From the NCBI GenBank assembly GCA_002412545.1, contig DHVG01000001.1, positions 125,440-189,439 on the forward strand: DNA of 64,000 bases, in the 5' to 3' direction. Of the stretch, positions 8,440 through 17,711 are shown in pieces. Source of the DNA: Elusimicrobia bacterium UBA5214 (GTDB taxonomy: Bacteria > Elusimicrobiota > UBA5214). The translations under genes were made by a program, and so were the position numbers. How positions within the stretch are numbered: position 1 is the stretch's first letter; the number at the start of each line of letters is the position of its first letter. The notes beneath the pieces were generated by a model that did no database searches, had not been told where the DNA came from, and was given only the letters and a program-made list of their open reading frames with translations.

Positions 8440-10222
8440 CTGCTATTATCATATTTGAATAAAATTCATCGCGTTCAAGAAACGGGTACAGATCTTCCAG
8501 AGGTTTGGACACCATGGTGCCATCAGGTTTTTTTTCTGATGATTGTTTTGGTGAAAATATATATTTGCGGTCTAAGACAACTTCGCATATTACTGCTCCT
8601 TTAGATGCTAACACACTTTTAATTTTTTGTTCCATTTTATCCGTTGAACTAATTTTAAAAAACTTTAAATCATATAAATCTGCCAGTTTGGAAAAATCCG
8701 GAAAAGACACGCCTGATTCTTTATTGCAACCGATAAAATCGCCTTTAAAAAAAGTTGTCTGAGTTTGTTCTATTGACCGGTAACCTTGATTATTCAAAAT
8801 AAATATTTTTATCGGTAGGCTATTATGTTTAACAGTTTGCAACTCCTGAATATTCATCTGTATACTGCCATCTCCTTCGATACAAACCACATCCTGATTT
8901 CCTGCTAAAACGGCTCCTATGGAAGCAGGCAACGCATAACCCATGGATGCGCAGCCTGAATTCCAAAATATACGCTGTCCGAGCTTAACTGAACCCGCCT
9001 GAAATAAGCCCACACACGCTGTTCCGTTTGCTGCCACAACAATAGCTTTATCATCTAGGATGGCCGTTAATTTTTCAAAGAAGTAATATGGGTGGACACA
9101 ATTTCCATTTGCTATCTTATACTCATCTAGCACCACCGGATATTTTTTCTTACGCAGCAAACACCAGTCCAACCATCCTTTGTCGGTATTAATAACTTTA
9201 GGATTTTTGTTCAATAATGCCTCAATAAAATCTTTTGCGTCAGAATGGACTAAAATATCACCTTTTACTGTTTTTTTGTTTAGTTCGGCATCGTCAATAT
9301 CAACGAGAATTTTTTTTGCGTTCTTTGCAAATGTTTCCCAGTTATAGCCAACTTGTCTGATATTGTTCCTAGTTCCAAGACAAATTACAAGGTCAGCGTT
9401 TTGAAGGGCGAAATTCCCGGCACGACTGCCTAATGTCCCTATCCTGCCGACAAAATAGAAAGATTCGGAAGAAATGAGGTCGAACCCATTGAAAGTTGTA
9501 ACAACCGGTATATGCAATAAATTAACTAATTTCAAGAATTGTTTTTCAGATTTGGCTATCCTTATGCCATGTCCTGCTATAAGCAACGGCCTTTCCACTT
9601 TTTCCAATTCTTTAACAACCAATGAAACAACCTCATCTTTCAGCATTAATTTATTGTTTTCTATAGCCTCGCTTTTAAGATCTTTTTCGTTAATTGATAC
9701 TCCCTGGACATTTAGTGGAATGTCCAGCCAAACAGGGCCTGGCCTTCCGGAAGTAGCTATATGAATAGCTTTTTCTAATTCAATTTTTATGCTTTCCGGT
9801 TCAGTAACCATTTTGGCATACTTGGTAACCGGCTTAACGATATCAACTATGTTAATCTCCTGATCGCCAAACTGACGCAGGTGGCTGCCCGGAATGGATG
9901 CAATCGTAGTCTCAAACTTCACCTGACCAGACAGGTACAATACAGGAACTGAATCTAACCACTGTCCTATAACACCTGTTAATGTATTGGTTCCCCCAGG
10001 GCCCGATGACACGTTTACAACTGCCATACATCCTTTTGTCCTTGCATATCCTTCAGCTGCTATCGCTGCGCCCTGTTCATGGTGATTACAGATGTACTTT
10101 ATCCGTTTCTCATTTTTCAATGCATTATTTAAATGCATAGCGCTACCACCAACCACAAGAAAAACATGCTTGATCCCGTAATCCGCCAGATACTTGAAAA
10201 TATAATCTGCTACTCTTATCAT
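8417..10222 (-). CDS. ThDP-dependent acetolactate-synthase-like enzyme
   Basis: A 601-residue protein with the full three-domain layout of acetohydroxyacid synthase-type enzymes: an N-terminal PYR domain with the catalytic glutamate E49 in NHHEQGAA, a central domain, and a C-terminal PP domain with GDGSIQMN followed about 25 residues later by ILNNQGY (ThDP/Mg motif). Such enzymes decarboxylate a keto acid and transfer the two-carbon unit. Within a CDP-glucose 4,6-dehydratase/3-dehydrase operon the closest functional precedent is YerE of yersiniose synthesis, which adds acetaldehyde from pyruvate to C4 of CDP-4-keto-3,6-dideoxyglucose. I infer an analogous branching step. A plain valine/isoleucine enzyme is less likely because no ilvN or ilvC is nearby. 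Confidence 0.85.
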   Translation of the reverse strand: MIRVADYIFKYLADYGIKHVFLVVGGSAMHLNNALKNEKRIKYICNHHEQGAAIAAEGYARTKGCMAVVNVSSGPGGTNTLTGVIGQWLDSVPVLYLSGQVKFETTIASIPGSHLRQFGDQEINIVDIVKPVTKYAKMVTEPESIKIELEKAIHIATSGRPGPVWLDIPLNVQGVSINEKDLKSEAIENNKLMLKDEVVSLVVKELEKVERPLLIAGHGIRIAKSEKQFLKLVNLLHIPVVTTFNGFDLISSESFYFVGRIGTLGSRAGNFALQNADLVICLGTRNNIRQVGYNWETFAKNAKKILVDIDDAELNKKTVKGDILVHSDAKDFIEALLNKNPKVINTDKGWLDWCLLRKKKYPVVLDEYKIANGNCVHPYYFFEKLTAILDDKAIVVAANGTACVGLFQAGSVKLGQRIFWNSGCASMGYALPASIGAVLAGNQDVVCIEGDGSIQMNIQELQTVKHNSLPIKIFILNNQGYRSIEQTQTTFFKGDFIGCNKESGVSFPDFSKLADLYDLKFFKISSTDKMEQKIKSVLASKGAVICEVVLDRKYIFSPKQSSEKKPDGTMVSKPLEDLYPFLERDEFYSNMIIADEKNKND

Positions 10223-10225
10223 TAT

Positions 10226-10720
10226 TTATATGAGTTCCCTGTAAATTTCGTGAAATTTCAGTAAATTGTCGGGGCAGATGTTATGCCATTTTAGGTACCC
10301 TTTGTCAGTGCTTTTTTTCCCCTTGTTTTCCGGCACAAAGGTGGATGACAGCGAACACCTGTATAATATTGAAATAAAATGAGCTCTGATATTTTTTTTA
10401 TGGTCAATAATTTCATTGATCGCGATGGGGTTGAGGTCATAATCAATGGATGTTTTCAGTTCTGTTTCCGCAACTTTCTTAAGTCTCGTTTCTAAGGTTT
10501 CTTTGAATCTAACAATACCACCGGGCAAGTGCCAACCTCGTCCCGAGTACTGATCATCACGCCATGATAACAACGTGCGCCCTTTATCATCTTTAATTAG
10601 AAGATCAACATTTACTAATGGGGTTACAGAACTAATATAATAGAATAAATCATCAGGCAAACCTACTGACGGATTTGCAACTTGTTTCTTAAGAACTTCT
10701 ATAGCATCAATAATATTCAT
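10226..10720 (-). CDS. NUDIX hydrolase, GDP-mannose mannosyl hydrolase-like
   Basis: A 164-residue protein with the fold signature WHLPGGIVRFKETLE. The Nudix box is degenerate: after G68 and E74 the REuxEE core is replaced by KVAETE (82-87), the pattern of Gmm-type enzymes that hydrolyse a nucleoside-diphosphate sugar at the sugar C1 and need only part of the box. It lies between rfbG and the ThDP gene, with gaps of about 50 and 3 bp. It may remove stalled CDP- or GDP-sugars, or its box may mean it only binds. The substrate is unproven. Confidence 0.75.
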   Translation of the reverse strand: MNIIDAIEVLKKQVANPSVGLPDDLFYYISSVTPLVNVDLLIKDDKGRTLLSWRDDQYSGRGWHLPGGIVRFKETLETRLKKVAETELKTSIDYDLNPIAINEIIDHKKNIRAHFISILYRCSLSSTFVPENKGKKSTDKGYLKWHNICPDNLLKFHEIYRELI

Positions 10721-10770
10721 AAAATTTCCGTTATTCTAAATATTTGATAAATAAACAAAAAGTGTTATGT

Positions 10771-11745
10771 TTATATCAGATATTTTTTGTACCATCTAAC
10801 TGTTTTTAGCAATCCTTGTTCAAAGCTATACTGTGGTTGCCAGCCAAGAATTTTCCTTGCTTTTTTAGGTGATAGATATTGATGTTTTATCTCATATTTA
10901 GCTTCATTAAGAATTTTGTAATTAGGTACTTCCCCAGCCAGTTGATAAATTTTTTTAACTAACTTTGTTACAGTGATTGGATTTTCGTAACTAAAATTGA
11001 ATGCTTCGCCACCCAACTTTAGCTTTTGTAATTTTTCTGCAAGTAAAATATAGCCAGCAACAATATCATCAACATAAACATAGTCACGGGTGAATTTTCC
11101 ATTACTACGAATAAAAAGCATTTTCCCAGTAATCGCACACTTTATGGCATCAGGTACTATTCTTGAAAAATTAAAATCACCCGGACCGTAGATATTTCCA
11201 CATCTTGTTACAGCAACCGGCAATCCATATGTATGAAAATAAGTATATGCAATTAAATCAGCACAACTTTTGGAAGCATCATATGGATGATTACCCTGTA
11301 GAGGTGTTTTTTCAGTATATGGTAATATTTTATGACTTCCATATGCTTTATCGCTTGATGCAATAACGATTGATTTTACCGTATTGGAATTTCTGCATGC
11401 TTCAAGAATTTTCCAGGTTCCTTCAATATTTGAAGAAAAAGTCAGAAGTGGATCTTTAAGGCATTTGTCTACAATGGCTTCCGCAGCAAGATGAAAAATA
11501 ACATCTACTTGATATCTTGAAATTATTTCTTTTACAAGATTATAGTCAGTCACGCTTCCTTTTATAGTGATTATTCTTTTATAGTCATCTTTTGTAAAAA
11601 CAGTTCTTTTTCTCTTGACTTCTATATCCAGCCCAACAATTTTTGCAACTGCCGAAAGAAGCATTCTTGTAAGATTACTTCCCAAAAAACCTTCATATCC
11701 AGTGATTAAAACATTTTTGTTTTTCCAGAATTTCGTTTTTTGCAT
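10771..11745 (-). CDS. rfbG: CDP-glucose 4,6-dehydratase
   Basis: A 324-residue extended SDR with VLITGYEGFLGSNL, HLAAEAIVDKCLKDP, ASSDKAYGSH, the active-site HPYDASKSCADL (YxxxK), RCGNIYGPGDFNFSR and RDYVYVDD. The combination of SSDKAYG and GNIYGPGD is characteristic of RfbG-type dehydratases, which oxidise CDP-glucose to CDP-4-keto-6-deoxyglucose. The neighbour rfbF, two bases upstream, provides CDP-glucose, and rfbH at the far end of the module uses the product. Confidence 0.9.
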   Translation of the reverse strand: MQKTKFWKNKNVLITGYEGFLGSNLTRMLLSAVAKIVGLDIEVKRKRTVFTKDDYKRIITIKGSVTDYNLVKEIISRYQVDVIFHLAAEAIVDKCLKDPLLTFSSNIEGTWKILEACRNSNTVKSIVIASSDKAYGSHKILPYTEKTPLQGNHPYDASKSCADLIAYTYFHTYGLPVAVTRCGNIYGPGDFNFSRIVPDAIKCAITGKMLFIRSNGKFTRDYVYVDDIVAGYILLAEKLQKLKLGGEAFNFSYENPITVTKLVKKIYQLAGEVPNYKILNEAKYEIKHQYLSPKKARKILGWQPQYSFEQGLLKTVRWYKKYLI

Positions 11746-11746
11746 A

Positions 11747-12523
11747 TTATTTCCACACCTTCCATGGAGCTTTTCCCTCCTCCCATAGTCTTTCTAATTC
11801 AATTTTATCCCTTAATGTATCCATCGGCTTCCAAAAACCTGTATGCTTATAAGCACTCAACTGTCCGTCTTTGGCAATATTTGAGAGAGAAGATTTTTCC
11901 CATATGGTAGCATCACCTTCTTTTATATAGTTGAGTACTGCTGGTTCTAAAACAAAAAAACCAACGCTTATCCAGCTTCCCTCACCTTTCGGTTTTTCTA
12001 AAAAAGAATCTACTCTGCTATCCGGGTTAATATTAACAAGTCCAAACCTGTCTGCTGTTTGAAAAGCAGTGAGTGTTGCAAGTGTTTTATTTTTTTTATG
12101 AAAGTCCAACAAATTATTTATGTTTATATTGCCGACCCCATCGCCATAAGTCATCATAAATGTTTCATTGCCAACATATTTTTCTATTCTCTTTAATCTA
12201 CCACCTGTCATAGTGTTAATGCCGGTATCAACAAGAGTTATTTTCCATTGTTCAGATGTTGTAGTATGTATTTGAGTTTTATTTTTGGATAAATCAATCG
12301 TGATATCGCTCATATGTAAAAAATAATGCGAGAAATATTCTTTTATAATATAACCAAGATACCCAAGACAGATAATGAACTCATTAAATCCATAGTAAGA
12401 GTAGATTTTCATAATATGCCAGAGAACCGGTTTGCCGCCGAGTTCCACCAATGGTTTAGGAACCGTTCTTGTCTCTTCACTAATTCTTGAACCTCTTCCA
12501 CCTGCAAGTATTACTACTTTCAT
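11747..12523 (-). CDS. rfbF: Glucose-1-phosphate cytidylyltransferase
   Basis: A 258-residue nucleotidyltransferase that starts MKVVILAGGRGSRISEETR and continues with KPLVELGGKPVLWHIMK, YSYYGFNEFIICLGYLG, MMTYGDGVGN and FLEKPKGEGSW. These are diagnostic for RfbF, which makes CDP-glucose from CTP and glucose-1-phosphate. It is the first gene of the CDP-sugar module. Its start follows 74 bp after the preceding GT4 locus, upstream of which no obvious promoter is visible, so it may belong to the long upstream transcript. Confidence 0.93.
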   Translation of the reverse strand: MKVVILAGGRGSRISEETRTVPKPLVELGGKPVLWHIMKIYSYYGFNEFIICLGYLGYIIKEYFSHYFLHMSDITIDLSKNKTQIHTTTSEQWKITLVDTGINTMTGGRLKRIEKYVGNETFMMTYGDGVGNININNLLDFHKKNKTLATLTAFQTADRFGLVNINPDSRVDSFLEKPKGEGSWISVGFFVLEPAVLNYIKEGDATIWEKSSLSNIAKDGQLSAYKHTGFWKPMDTLRDKIELERLWEEGKAPWKVWK

Positions 12524-12597
12524 AAACTATCTCCTTTTGAGTTCAAATTAATTATATAAGTTTTAAGTCGGTAAATCAAGTTTTTTGATGTAACCTT

Positions 12598-13818
12598 TCA
12601 TAAATTCTTCCGATTTGCCTCTCCGATTCTTTTTATTAATTCCTCCCATTTTTCTATCACTTTCTCCCAGTCATATTTTGAAATAGCATTTTTATATCCG
12701 GTTTCAATCAATCTATCTTGCAGTAGTTTATTTTGCATTAAAAGCGCCATCTTTTCTGATAAGTCTTTAGAATCGCCAGCTTTAACAACCAGGGCATCTT
12801 CCCCATTTCTTACAATTTCACTTGGACCCACTGCGTCGGTAGTTATAACTGGTATTTTTGCTGCCCATGCTTCTACTGGTATTACACCAAAAGTTTCCAT
12901 TAAGGTGGGGAATACACAAATATCAGCCGCATGATATAGGGAGATAACCTCCTCCGAAGGTAGGGAGAGGTTTTCGTCAAATTCCGAGAAACCTTTTTCT
13001 TCAATGAATATTAAATTCTCAGAAATACCTAAATTTTTACCTTTTTCCATTAGAGAATCCATATTCTTACCAACAAGAACAACAACAAAGTTATTTATAC
13101 CTTTTTTTCTTAGAAGTTTCGCCGCTTCTACTAAGAAGTTAAAACCTTTCTTAGGGTGGTTTCTTCCTACCGTAATAAATATTATCTTATTCTGAGGAAG
13201 ATTATATTTATTGCGCAGTCCGGTTTTATCAAATGGGATTTGGAATCTACGGTTGTCCACTCCACAGGGAATAATAGTAATCTTTTCGTCTGAAATTCCT
13301 ATCTTTTTATATTCCAGTGCGACACTGTTGGTTAAAGCTATTAGCATATTAGCTTTAGGAAGCCAATATCTAACTAAATTATCTATATCCTTATCAAGTC
13401 TGTCTCCATAGCCGATTTCAGGAAAAAGTTGGATATCTGCTCCAGCGCATCTTACCGCGTAGGGAATATTTCTTTTTGATGCCCAATGTCCCACTGCTAC
13501 TGCCGTCGGATATGACATCCAAGCAAGCCAGATATCAAATCTATATTTTCTTTGAAAATGACTGAATTGTAAATCCGTAATTTTGGAATATGATTCAGGG
13601 TATTTCTTTAAATAGGAAAATATTTTTGCAGAAAAATAGGGAGCAATCTTATACTCCAGTTTATTTCTTTTCCCCTTAAGTTTTGACCAGATAGAAAATG
13701 GTACTAACACTACTATAAGATGCCCCTTCTTGCTTAGTCTCAAAGCCAGATTGTGGAGCGTTATTTGTGCTCCTCCAATATCTGGAAGGAAACTGTAAGT
13801 AACTAAAGCTATTTTCAT
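12598..13818 (-). CDS. Glycosyltransferase family 4
   Basis: A 406-residue GT-B glycosyltransferase. The N-terminal domain begins KIALVTYSFLPDIGGAQITL. The C-terminal domain carries ITVGRNHPKKGFNFLVEA and the nucleotide-sugar binding ETFGVIPVEAWAAKIPVI with the E-x7-E pair. It is a retaining transferase acting in the cytoplasm on a lipid-linked acceptor. Donor and linkage cannot be read. Confidence 0.9.
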   Translation of the reverse strand: MKIALVTYSFLPDIGGAQITLHNLALRLSKKGHLIVVLVPFSIWSKLKGKRNKLEYKIAPYFSAKIFSYLKKYPESYSKITDLQFSHFQRKYRFDIWLAWMSYPTAVAVGHWASKRNIPYAVRCAGADIQLFPEIGYGDRLDKDIDNLVRYWLPKANMLIALTNSVALEYKKIGISDEKITIIPCGVDNRRFQIPFDKTGLRNKYNLPQNKIIFITVGRNHPKKGFNFLVEAAKLLRKKGINNFVVVLVGKNMDSLMEKGKNLGISENLIFIEEKGFSEFDENLSLPSEEVISLYHAADICVFPTLMETFGVIPVEAWAAKIPVITTDAVGPSEIVRNGEDALVVKAGDSKDLSEKMALLMQNKLLQDRLIETGYKNAISKYDWEKVIEKWEELIKRIGEANRKNL

Positions 13819-13825
13819 CTTTTTT

Positions 13826-13993
13826 CTAAAATAAAAATCTGGAATACATATAATGACTACTATTGGGTATTAAACAGATCACCTGTCCCTCATCTTTGCA
13901 TAATCGTTTCATTTTCCGCCAATACTTTTGGAGAATATCATATCCGATGTATTGGAGAACCTTACAGCAAACAATTTCTTTTCCACTAAATAG
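13826..13993 (-). pseudogene. Fragment of a SAM methyltransferase (C-terminal-type piece)
   Basis: In one minus-strand frame a stretch of about 55 codons reads EIVCCKVLQYIGYD and then KMKRLCKDEGQVICLIPNS before stopping. This is the motif III to motif IV region of a class I methyltransferase (normally followed by a further 70 residues). It has no start and no SAM-binding motif I and is overlapped by a different open frame. I read it as a remnant. Confidence 0.5.
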
Positions 13994-14100
13994 TTAAAGA
14001 TTTCTCTAACCTGAAAGCCGTAGGAATGAAATCTTACTGGTAAATCGTAATTAAAGAAATCTTTAAAGGACAAACTTGTGTTAATTAAAGTATTGTTCAT
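13909..14100 (-). CDS. Doubtful 63-residue ORF
   Basis: An open frame of 63 codons whose ATG overlaps the end of the upstream methyltransferase by 20 bp. It shows no recognisable domain (DFFNYDLPVRFHSYGF in the middle). Its 3' half overlaps a better-looking methyltransferase fragment in another frame. Either it is the front of that decayed gene after a frameshift, or it is not coding. Confidence 0.25.
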   Translation of the reverse strand: MNNTLINTSLSFKDFFNYDLPVRFHSYGFQVREIFNYLVEKKLFAVRFSNTSDMIFSKSIGGK

Positions 14101-14866
14101 AACTTGTCTTTTCGGTTACTTTTTTTAGAATGTATGCAGTTGTGGTATTCATACCGAGGTCACCCAATATTTCTCTTAGAGTAAAAGGACAACCAAACCG
14201 ATAAGGTGAATGAAATTGTAATTTCTTTGTTTTCAAAATTTCTAATCCTGAACTTAAAAATAATTGTGTCCAATATTTTTTACTGAAGAAGTAAAATTCC
14301 TTCAATGTGGATACCTGTCCACCATGTGAAGATGGGAATAATTCAGGCATATTCTTTCTTTTCAAGCAAATTATTTTACCATGGGAATTTCCATGGCTAT
14401 TTAAGAACCTGACACACATGCTTCTAATTCTATCTGGAATGAAAAAAAGAAATTGTAACACCTTCCAGAAAGGATTGGGTATAGTGTGAATCATAATCCC
14501 TTCGTTACTCAGAACCAGTTTCATTTTTTGAAGGACAAGTTTGATATTTGGTATATGTTCCAAAACATTAGAAGAAAAAATAAGGTCTATAGAATTTCTC
14601 TCAAAGTATTTATCTATTTCCTTAGCATCCATACTCCGGTAATCCACCTTGGGAATTTTGTTTTGTATTAAATCTTCATCAATGTCGGTAACGGTCAAAT
14701 TTTTAACATACATCTTTAAAAAATAACTTTGATACCCATCACCAGCACCTATTTCTAACCCTCTATTGAATAATTGCTTTGGGCATTTTCTAAAAATTAT
14801 TTCCATATCCCTTTGTCGTAATAATTTTCTTATCTTCTCTTGCTGAATTTTATAGTTATTACCCAT
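14081..14866 (-). CDS. Class I SAM methyltransferase
   Basis: A 261-residue protein with motif I GLEIGAGDGYQSYFL, VTDIDEDL as motif II and LIFSSNVLEHIPN, the usual Methyltransf_11/23 signature. The C-terminal half contains basic, aromatic segments of the type seen in methyltransferases of glycan loci. It overlaps the upstream FkbM gene by 8 bp. The probable target is a sugar hydroxyl or carboxyl in the polysaccharide. Confidence 0.85.
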   Translation of the reverse strand: MGNNYKIQQEKIRKLLRQRDMEIIFRKCPKQLFNRGLEIGAGDGYQSYFLKMYVKNLTVTDIDEDLIQNKIPKVDYRSMDAKEIDKYFERNSIDLIFSSNVLEHIPNIKLVLQKMKLVLSNEGIMIHTIPNPFWKVLQFLFFIPDRIRSMCVRFLNSHGNSHGKIICLKRKNMPELFPSSHGGQVSTLKEFYFFSKKYWTQLFLSSGLEILKTKKLQFHSPYRFGCPFTLREILGDLGMNTTTAYILKKVTEKTSYEQYFN

Positions 14867-15821
14867 AAGACAACAATACGGTTCTCACGAAACCGATATC
14901 ACAAATAAGTTTTATTGCATCTTCCGGTTTTATTTTTCTGTAAATACCTCTATACATAAAATCACTTTTAATTACTCTAAAAGGAGAATATCCCATTTCT
15001 TTGAAGCGAGCATTTTTCTCATCGGTTGAACTCATCATTGCTACCGCATATCCTATAGAAAATAAATTAGTTAACTGTTTTCGCATATTATGGATTTCAT
15101 TATAGCGCGGTTTATGGGGCTCAAAAATTATTAAAGGATAAAAATTGTATAATTTTATTGCTTCAATTAAACTCTCCAATATTTCAACTTCATGTCCCTC
15201 TACATCCATTCTGATTAAATTGGGTAATTTTTTGTTTTTTAGAAAACTAACTACATCCATTGCGTCTATCTCAATTTTTTTCATCGTGTCTTTTCTACTT
15301 TCTAAAGGGTGGAAAGTGCCAAGATTTGACATAGATGAAAGATAAAAATATCTTTTCTCACTTTTATTAGATAGTGCTAAAGGGAATATACTCACTATGT
15401 TTTCTAAATTATTCAATTTTATGTTTTTGATTAAATATTTACAATTAAAAAGAGAAGGTTCTAATGCGTAAATTTTTCCACCATTGCCAATTTTTTTTGC
15501 TTCAATTAAAACATAATAACCTATGTTTGCTCCTACATCAAGGATTGTTATTCCTTCCTTTAGAATTTCTTCTAACATAATTTTATGGTCTCTTTCTCGT
15601 TCTTCAAAAATAGATAAATACCTTGATATACCTAAATCTGAGAGTGGAAGCATAATTTTGAAATCATATACTTCTTTTATCCAATACTTATTATTTAGGA
15701 TGCTTTTTTTGAAATAATAGAGAACATAGTTAATAATTGATTTTATAAGTTTAAATAAACCCAAAAATTTATATATTTGGATTAGATTTTCGATTTTTCT
15801 AAGCAATAATTTTCCCAACAT
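14859..15821 (-). CDS. FkbM-family methyltransferase
   Basis: A 320-residue FkbM enzyme with TILDVGANIGYYVLIEAKK (SAM motif I), ALEPSLFNCKYL and LIRMDVEGHEVEILE, all standard for the family. The N-terminal 70 residues are basic and hydrophobic, possibly membrane-associating. It would O-methylate a glycan sugar. It overlaps the next methyltransferase by 8 bp, so the two may modify the same product. Confidence 0.88.
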   Translation of the reverse strand: MLGKLLLRKIENLIQIYKFLGLFKLIKSIINYVLYYFKKSILNNKYWIKEVYDFKIMLPLSDLGISRYLSIFEERERDHKIMLEEILKEGITILDVGANIGYYVLIEAKKIGNGGKIYALEPSLFNCKYLIKNIKLNNLENIVSIFPLALSNKSEKRYFYLSSMSNLGTFHPLESRKDTMKKIEIDAMDVVSFLKNKKLPNLIRMDVEGHEVEILESLIEAIKLYNFYPLIIFEPHKPRYNEIHNMRKQLTNLFSIGYAVAMMSSTDEKNARFKEMGYSPFRVIKSDFMYRGIYRKIKPEDAIKLICDIGFVRTVLLSYG

Positions 15822-15839
15822 TTATTTTGGAATATCCTT

Positions 15840-17711
15840 TTAATTGTTTAAATTCACTTTATAAAGATATACTTTTTCTTTTTCAGAATAAATCAATTGT
15901 AAATGTCTATTTAAATTTCTATTCTTAAACCAGTTTAATTTTATAAAGGGTCTTTTTGTGTTCACAAAAGAACCGTCTGGGCACTCACGATATTGTTGCT
16001 TGTAGAATATGATGTAACCAATGTTCTTATCCTTAAAGAGTTTAAGTATTTCTTCCGTATTTTCTAAAACTTGTTGTTCAAGTGTAGCTGATATGTTTTC
16101 GTTTTTGTAGTAATATGAAAAGACTATATAATCTGTTATTGTTAATATAGTTTTATCCTCGGGTAGATTTTTGTTACAATATTTTACAAGATTATATGAG
16201 ATTCCTGGATATTCTTCCCGAATATATTCTTCAGAGGACTTTATCCCTAAAAAAAGCGGCAATCTCTTTAAACCAAAGTAGTAACTGAGAGCACAGTTGG
16301 GAAAAAGAAGAGCAAATATCACCATCGCGTATATAAATGTTCGTTTTTTCTTGTCTAATAGTTTATTGGTTCTAATTATCCCATACGCAGTAACTATAGA
16401 AAAAAAGACATAACTAGGTAAAAAATACATCCATAACTTAAAAGCAAAAGGAATAAAAATACCAGTGAATAAAATAGTTAAAATAGAAACATAAAATAGG
16501 ATTTTAACTTCGCGTTTAACATTCGGAATAAATAATAAAAGTGGAATAAATGCTAGAAACATTGGTCCACTACCCATTATTAAGTTTCCATAGGGTAAAT
16601 TACGTGGTATAAGGAGGATGTTTTTAAGTAATGATAAGAAAGAAAGTGTATCTTGTTGTATGTTTAACATTGTCATTTTATCAAAAGGTAAACCTTCAAT
16701 TATCTTGACCGGATAAAAAGGGTTACCGGTGCCTATATAATTTTTTGTCAACCAAGGTATACAAATACTAAAACTGACCAAGAGAAATACGCTTAATTCT
16801 CTTAATGCTGAGGAAATAGTCAAACGCCGAATAAAAAATTGATAATATAAAATAAGAGTAAATACTGCCACTATAGAACTCAATCCTTGATACTTGGTAG
16901 CGAATGCAATTCCACTCATCATTCCGGACAGATAAAGATATTTTTGGTCATAATTCAAGTCTATCCAATTCAAAAATGCCCATATAGCCAATAATGTATA
17001 GAATCCCTGCCCAAAATTTACCCGGGCTATCCCGGATAGTCCAATGGTTAATGGCATTGTATAATAGATTACAGTAGATAATAGGGCAAATTCTTTACCA
17101 ACGAACCGTTTTGTCAAAAAATAAACCCCACAGGCAATACTGATTCCCAAAAAGTAGTTGATAAGTTTAGATACCAGCACTCCCTTAAGTGACATTCCTA
17201 TGATATAAAGCATTTGAATCGTTTGAAAATAATACTGCGTATGGTCATAATCTGGATTTACTACAATCTTATGTTGTTGAACATATCTCTTCGGATAGGC
17301 TAAGTAGAGTAATAAATCATCTTCGCCGGTAGGCGGGGCGTAGTTAAAAAGCAAGTTGGTGAGAATTACGGATAATAGAATCAAAAACAAAACTTTTTGT
17401 TGGAAGTTTATATCCCGATATTCCCAGTTAGTAATAAGTAGTTTTAGTTCTTTAAATGTTTGTTTTATTTCTGGGAATAGCCAGATAGTTAAAACCAAAA
17501 AAATTAGATAAAATATTCCTGTATATAGAAGTCCCAAAGACCCCAATCCTAAAGTTGAGTAAGAAAAAATAAACAACCCCAAACCTAAAGAAAACAATGA
17601 TTCTTCAGTAAAGTCAGTAAAATTGTATTTTAGCCACCTAAATATTTTTCTCCCCAAACCAGTGGCAGTTAAAAAAATAAATAGAGCATAAAAAAGGTCA
17701 ATTATTACCAT
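15840..17711 (-). CDS. GT-C membrane glycosyltransferase-like protein
   Basis: A 623-residue polytopic protein with about 11 hydrophobic segments. The first large periplasmic loop (near residue 125) contains PPTGEDDLLLYLAYPKRY, an acidic DD pair typical of GT-C enzymes that use polyprenyl-phosphate sugars. A soluble C-terminal part of about 120 residues follows the membrane domain (FSYYYKNENISAT, YIIFYKQQYRECP). It would transfer a sugar on the outer face of the inner membrane. It is translationally coupled to a 43-residue membrane peptide. Confidence 0.75.
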   Translation of the reverse strand: MVIIDLFYALFIFLTATGLGRKIFRWLKYNFTDFTEESLFSLGLGLFIFSYSTLGLGSLGLLYTGIFYLIFLVLTIWLFPEIKQTFKELKLLITNWEYRDINFQQKVLFLILLSVILTNLLFNYAPPTGEDDLLLYLAYPKRYVQQHKIVVNPDYDHTQYYFQTIQMLYIIGMSLKGVLVSKLINYFLGISIACGVYFLTKRFVGKEFALLSTVIYYTMPLTIGLSGIARVNFGQGFYTLLAIWAFLNWIDLNYDQKYLYLSGMMSGIAFATKYQGLSSIVAVFTLILYYQFFIRRLTISSALRELSVFLLVSFSICIPWLTKNYIGTGNPFYPVKIIEGLPFDKMTMLNIQQDTLSFLSLLKNILLIPRNLPYGNLIMGSGPMFLAFIPLLLFIPNVKREVKILFYVSILTILFTGIFIPFAFKLWMYFLPSYVFFSIVTAYGIIRTNKLLDKKKRTFIYAMVIFALLFPNCALSYYFGLKRLPLFLGIKSSEEYIREEYPGISYNLVKYCNKNLPEDKTILTITDYIVFSYYYKNENISATLEQQVLENTEEILKLFKDKNIGYIIFYKQQYRECPDGSFVNTKRPFIKLNWFKNRNLNRHLQLIYSEKEKVYLYKVNLNN

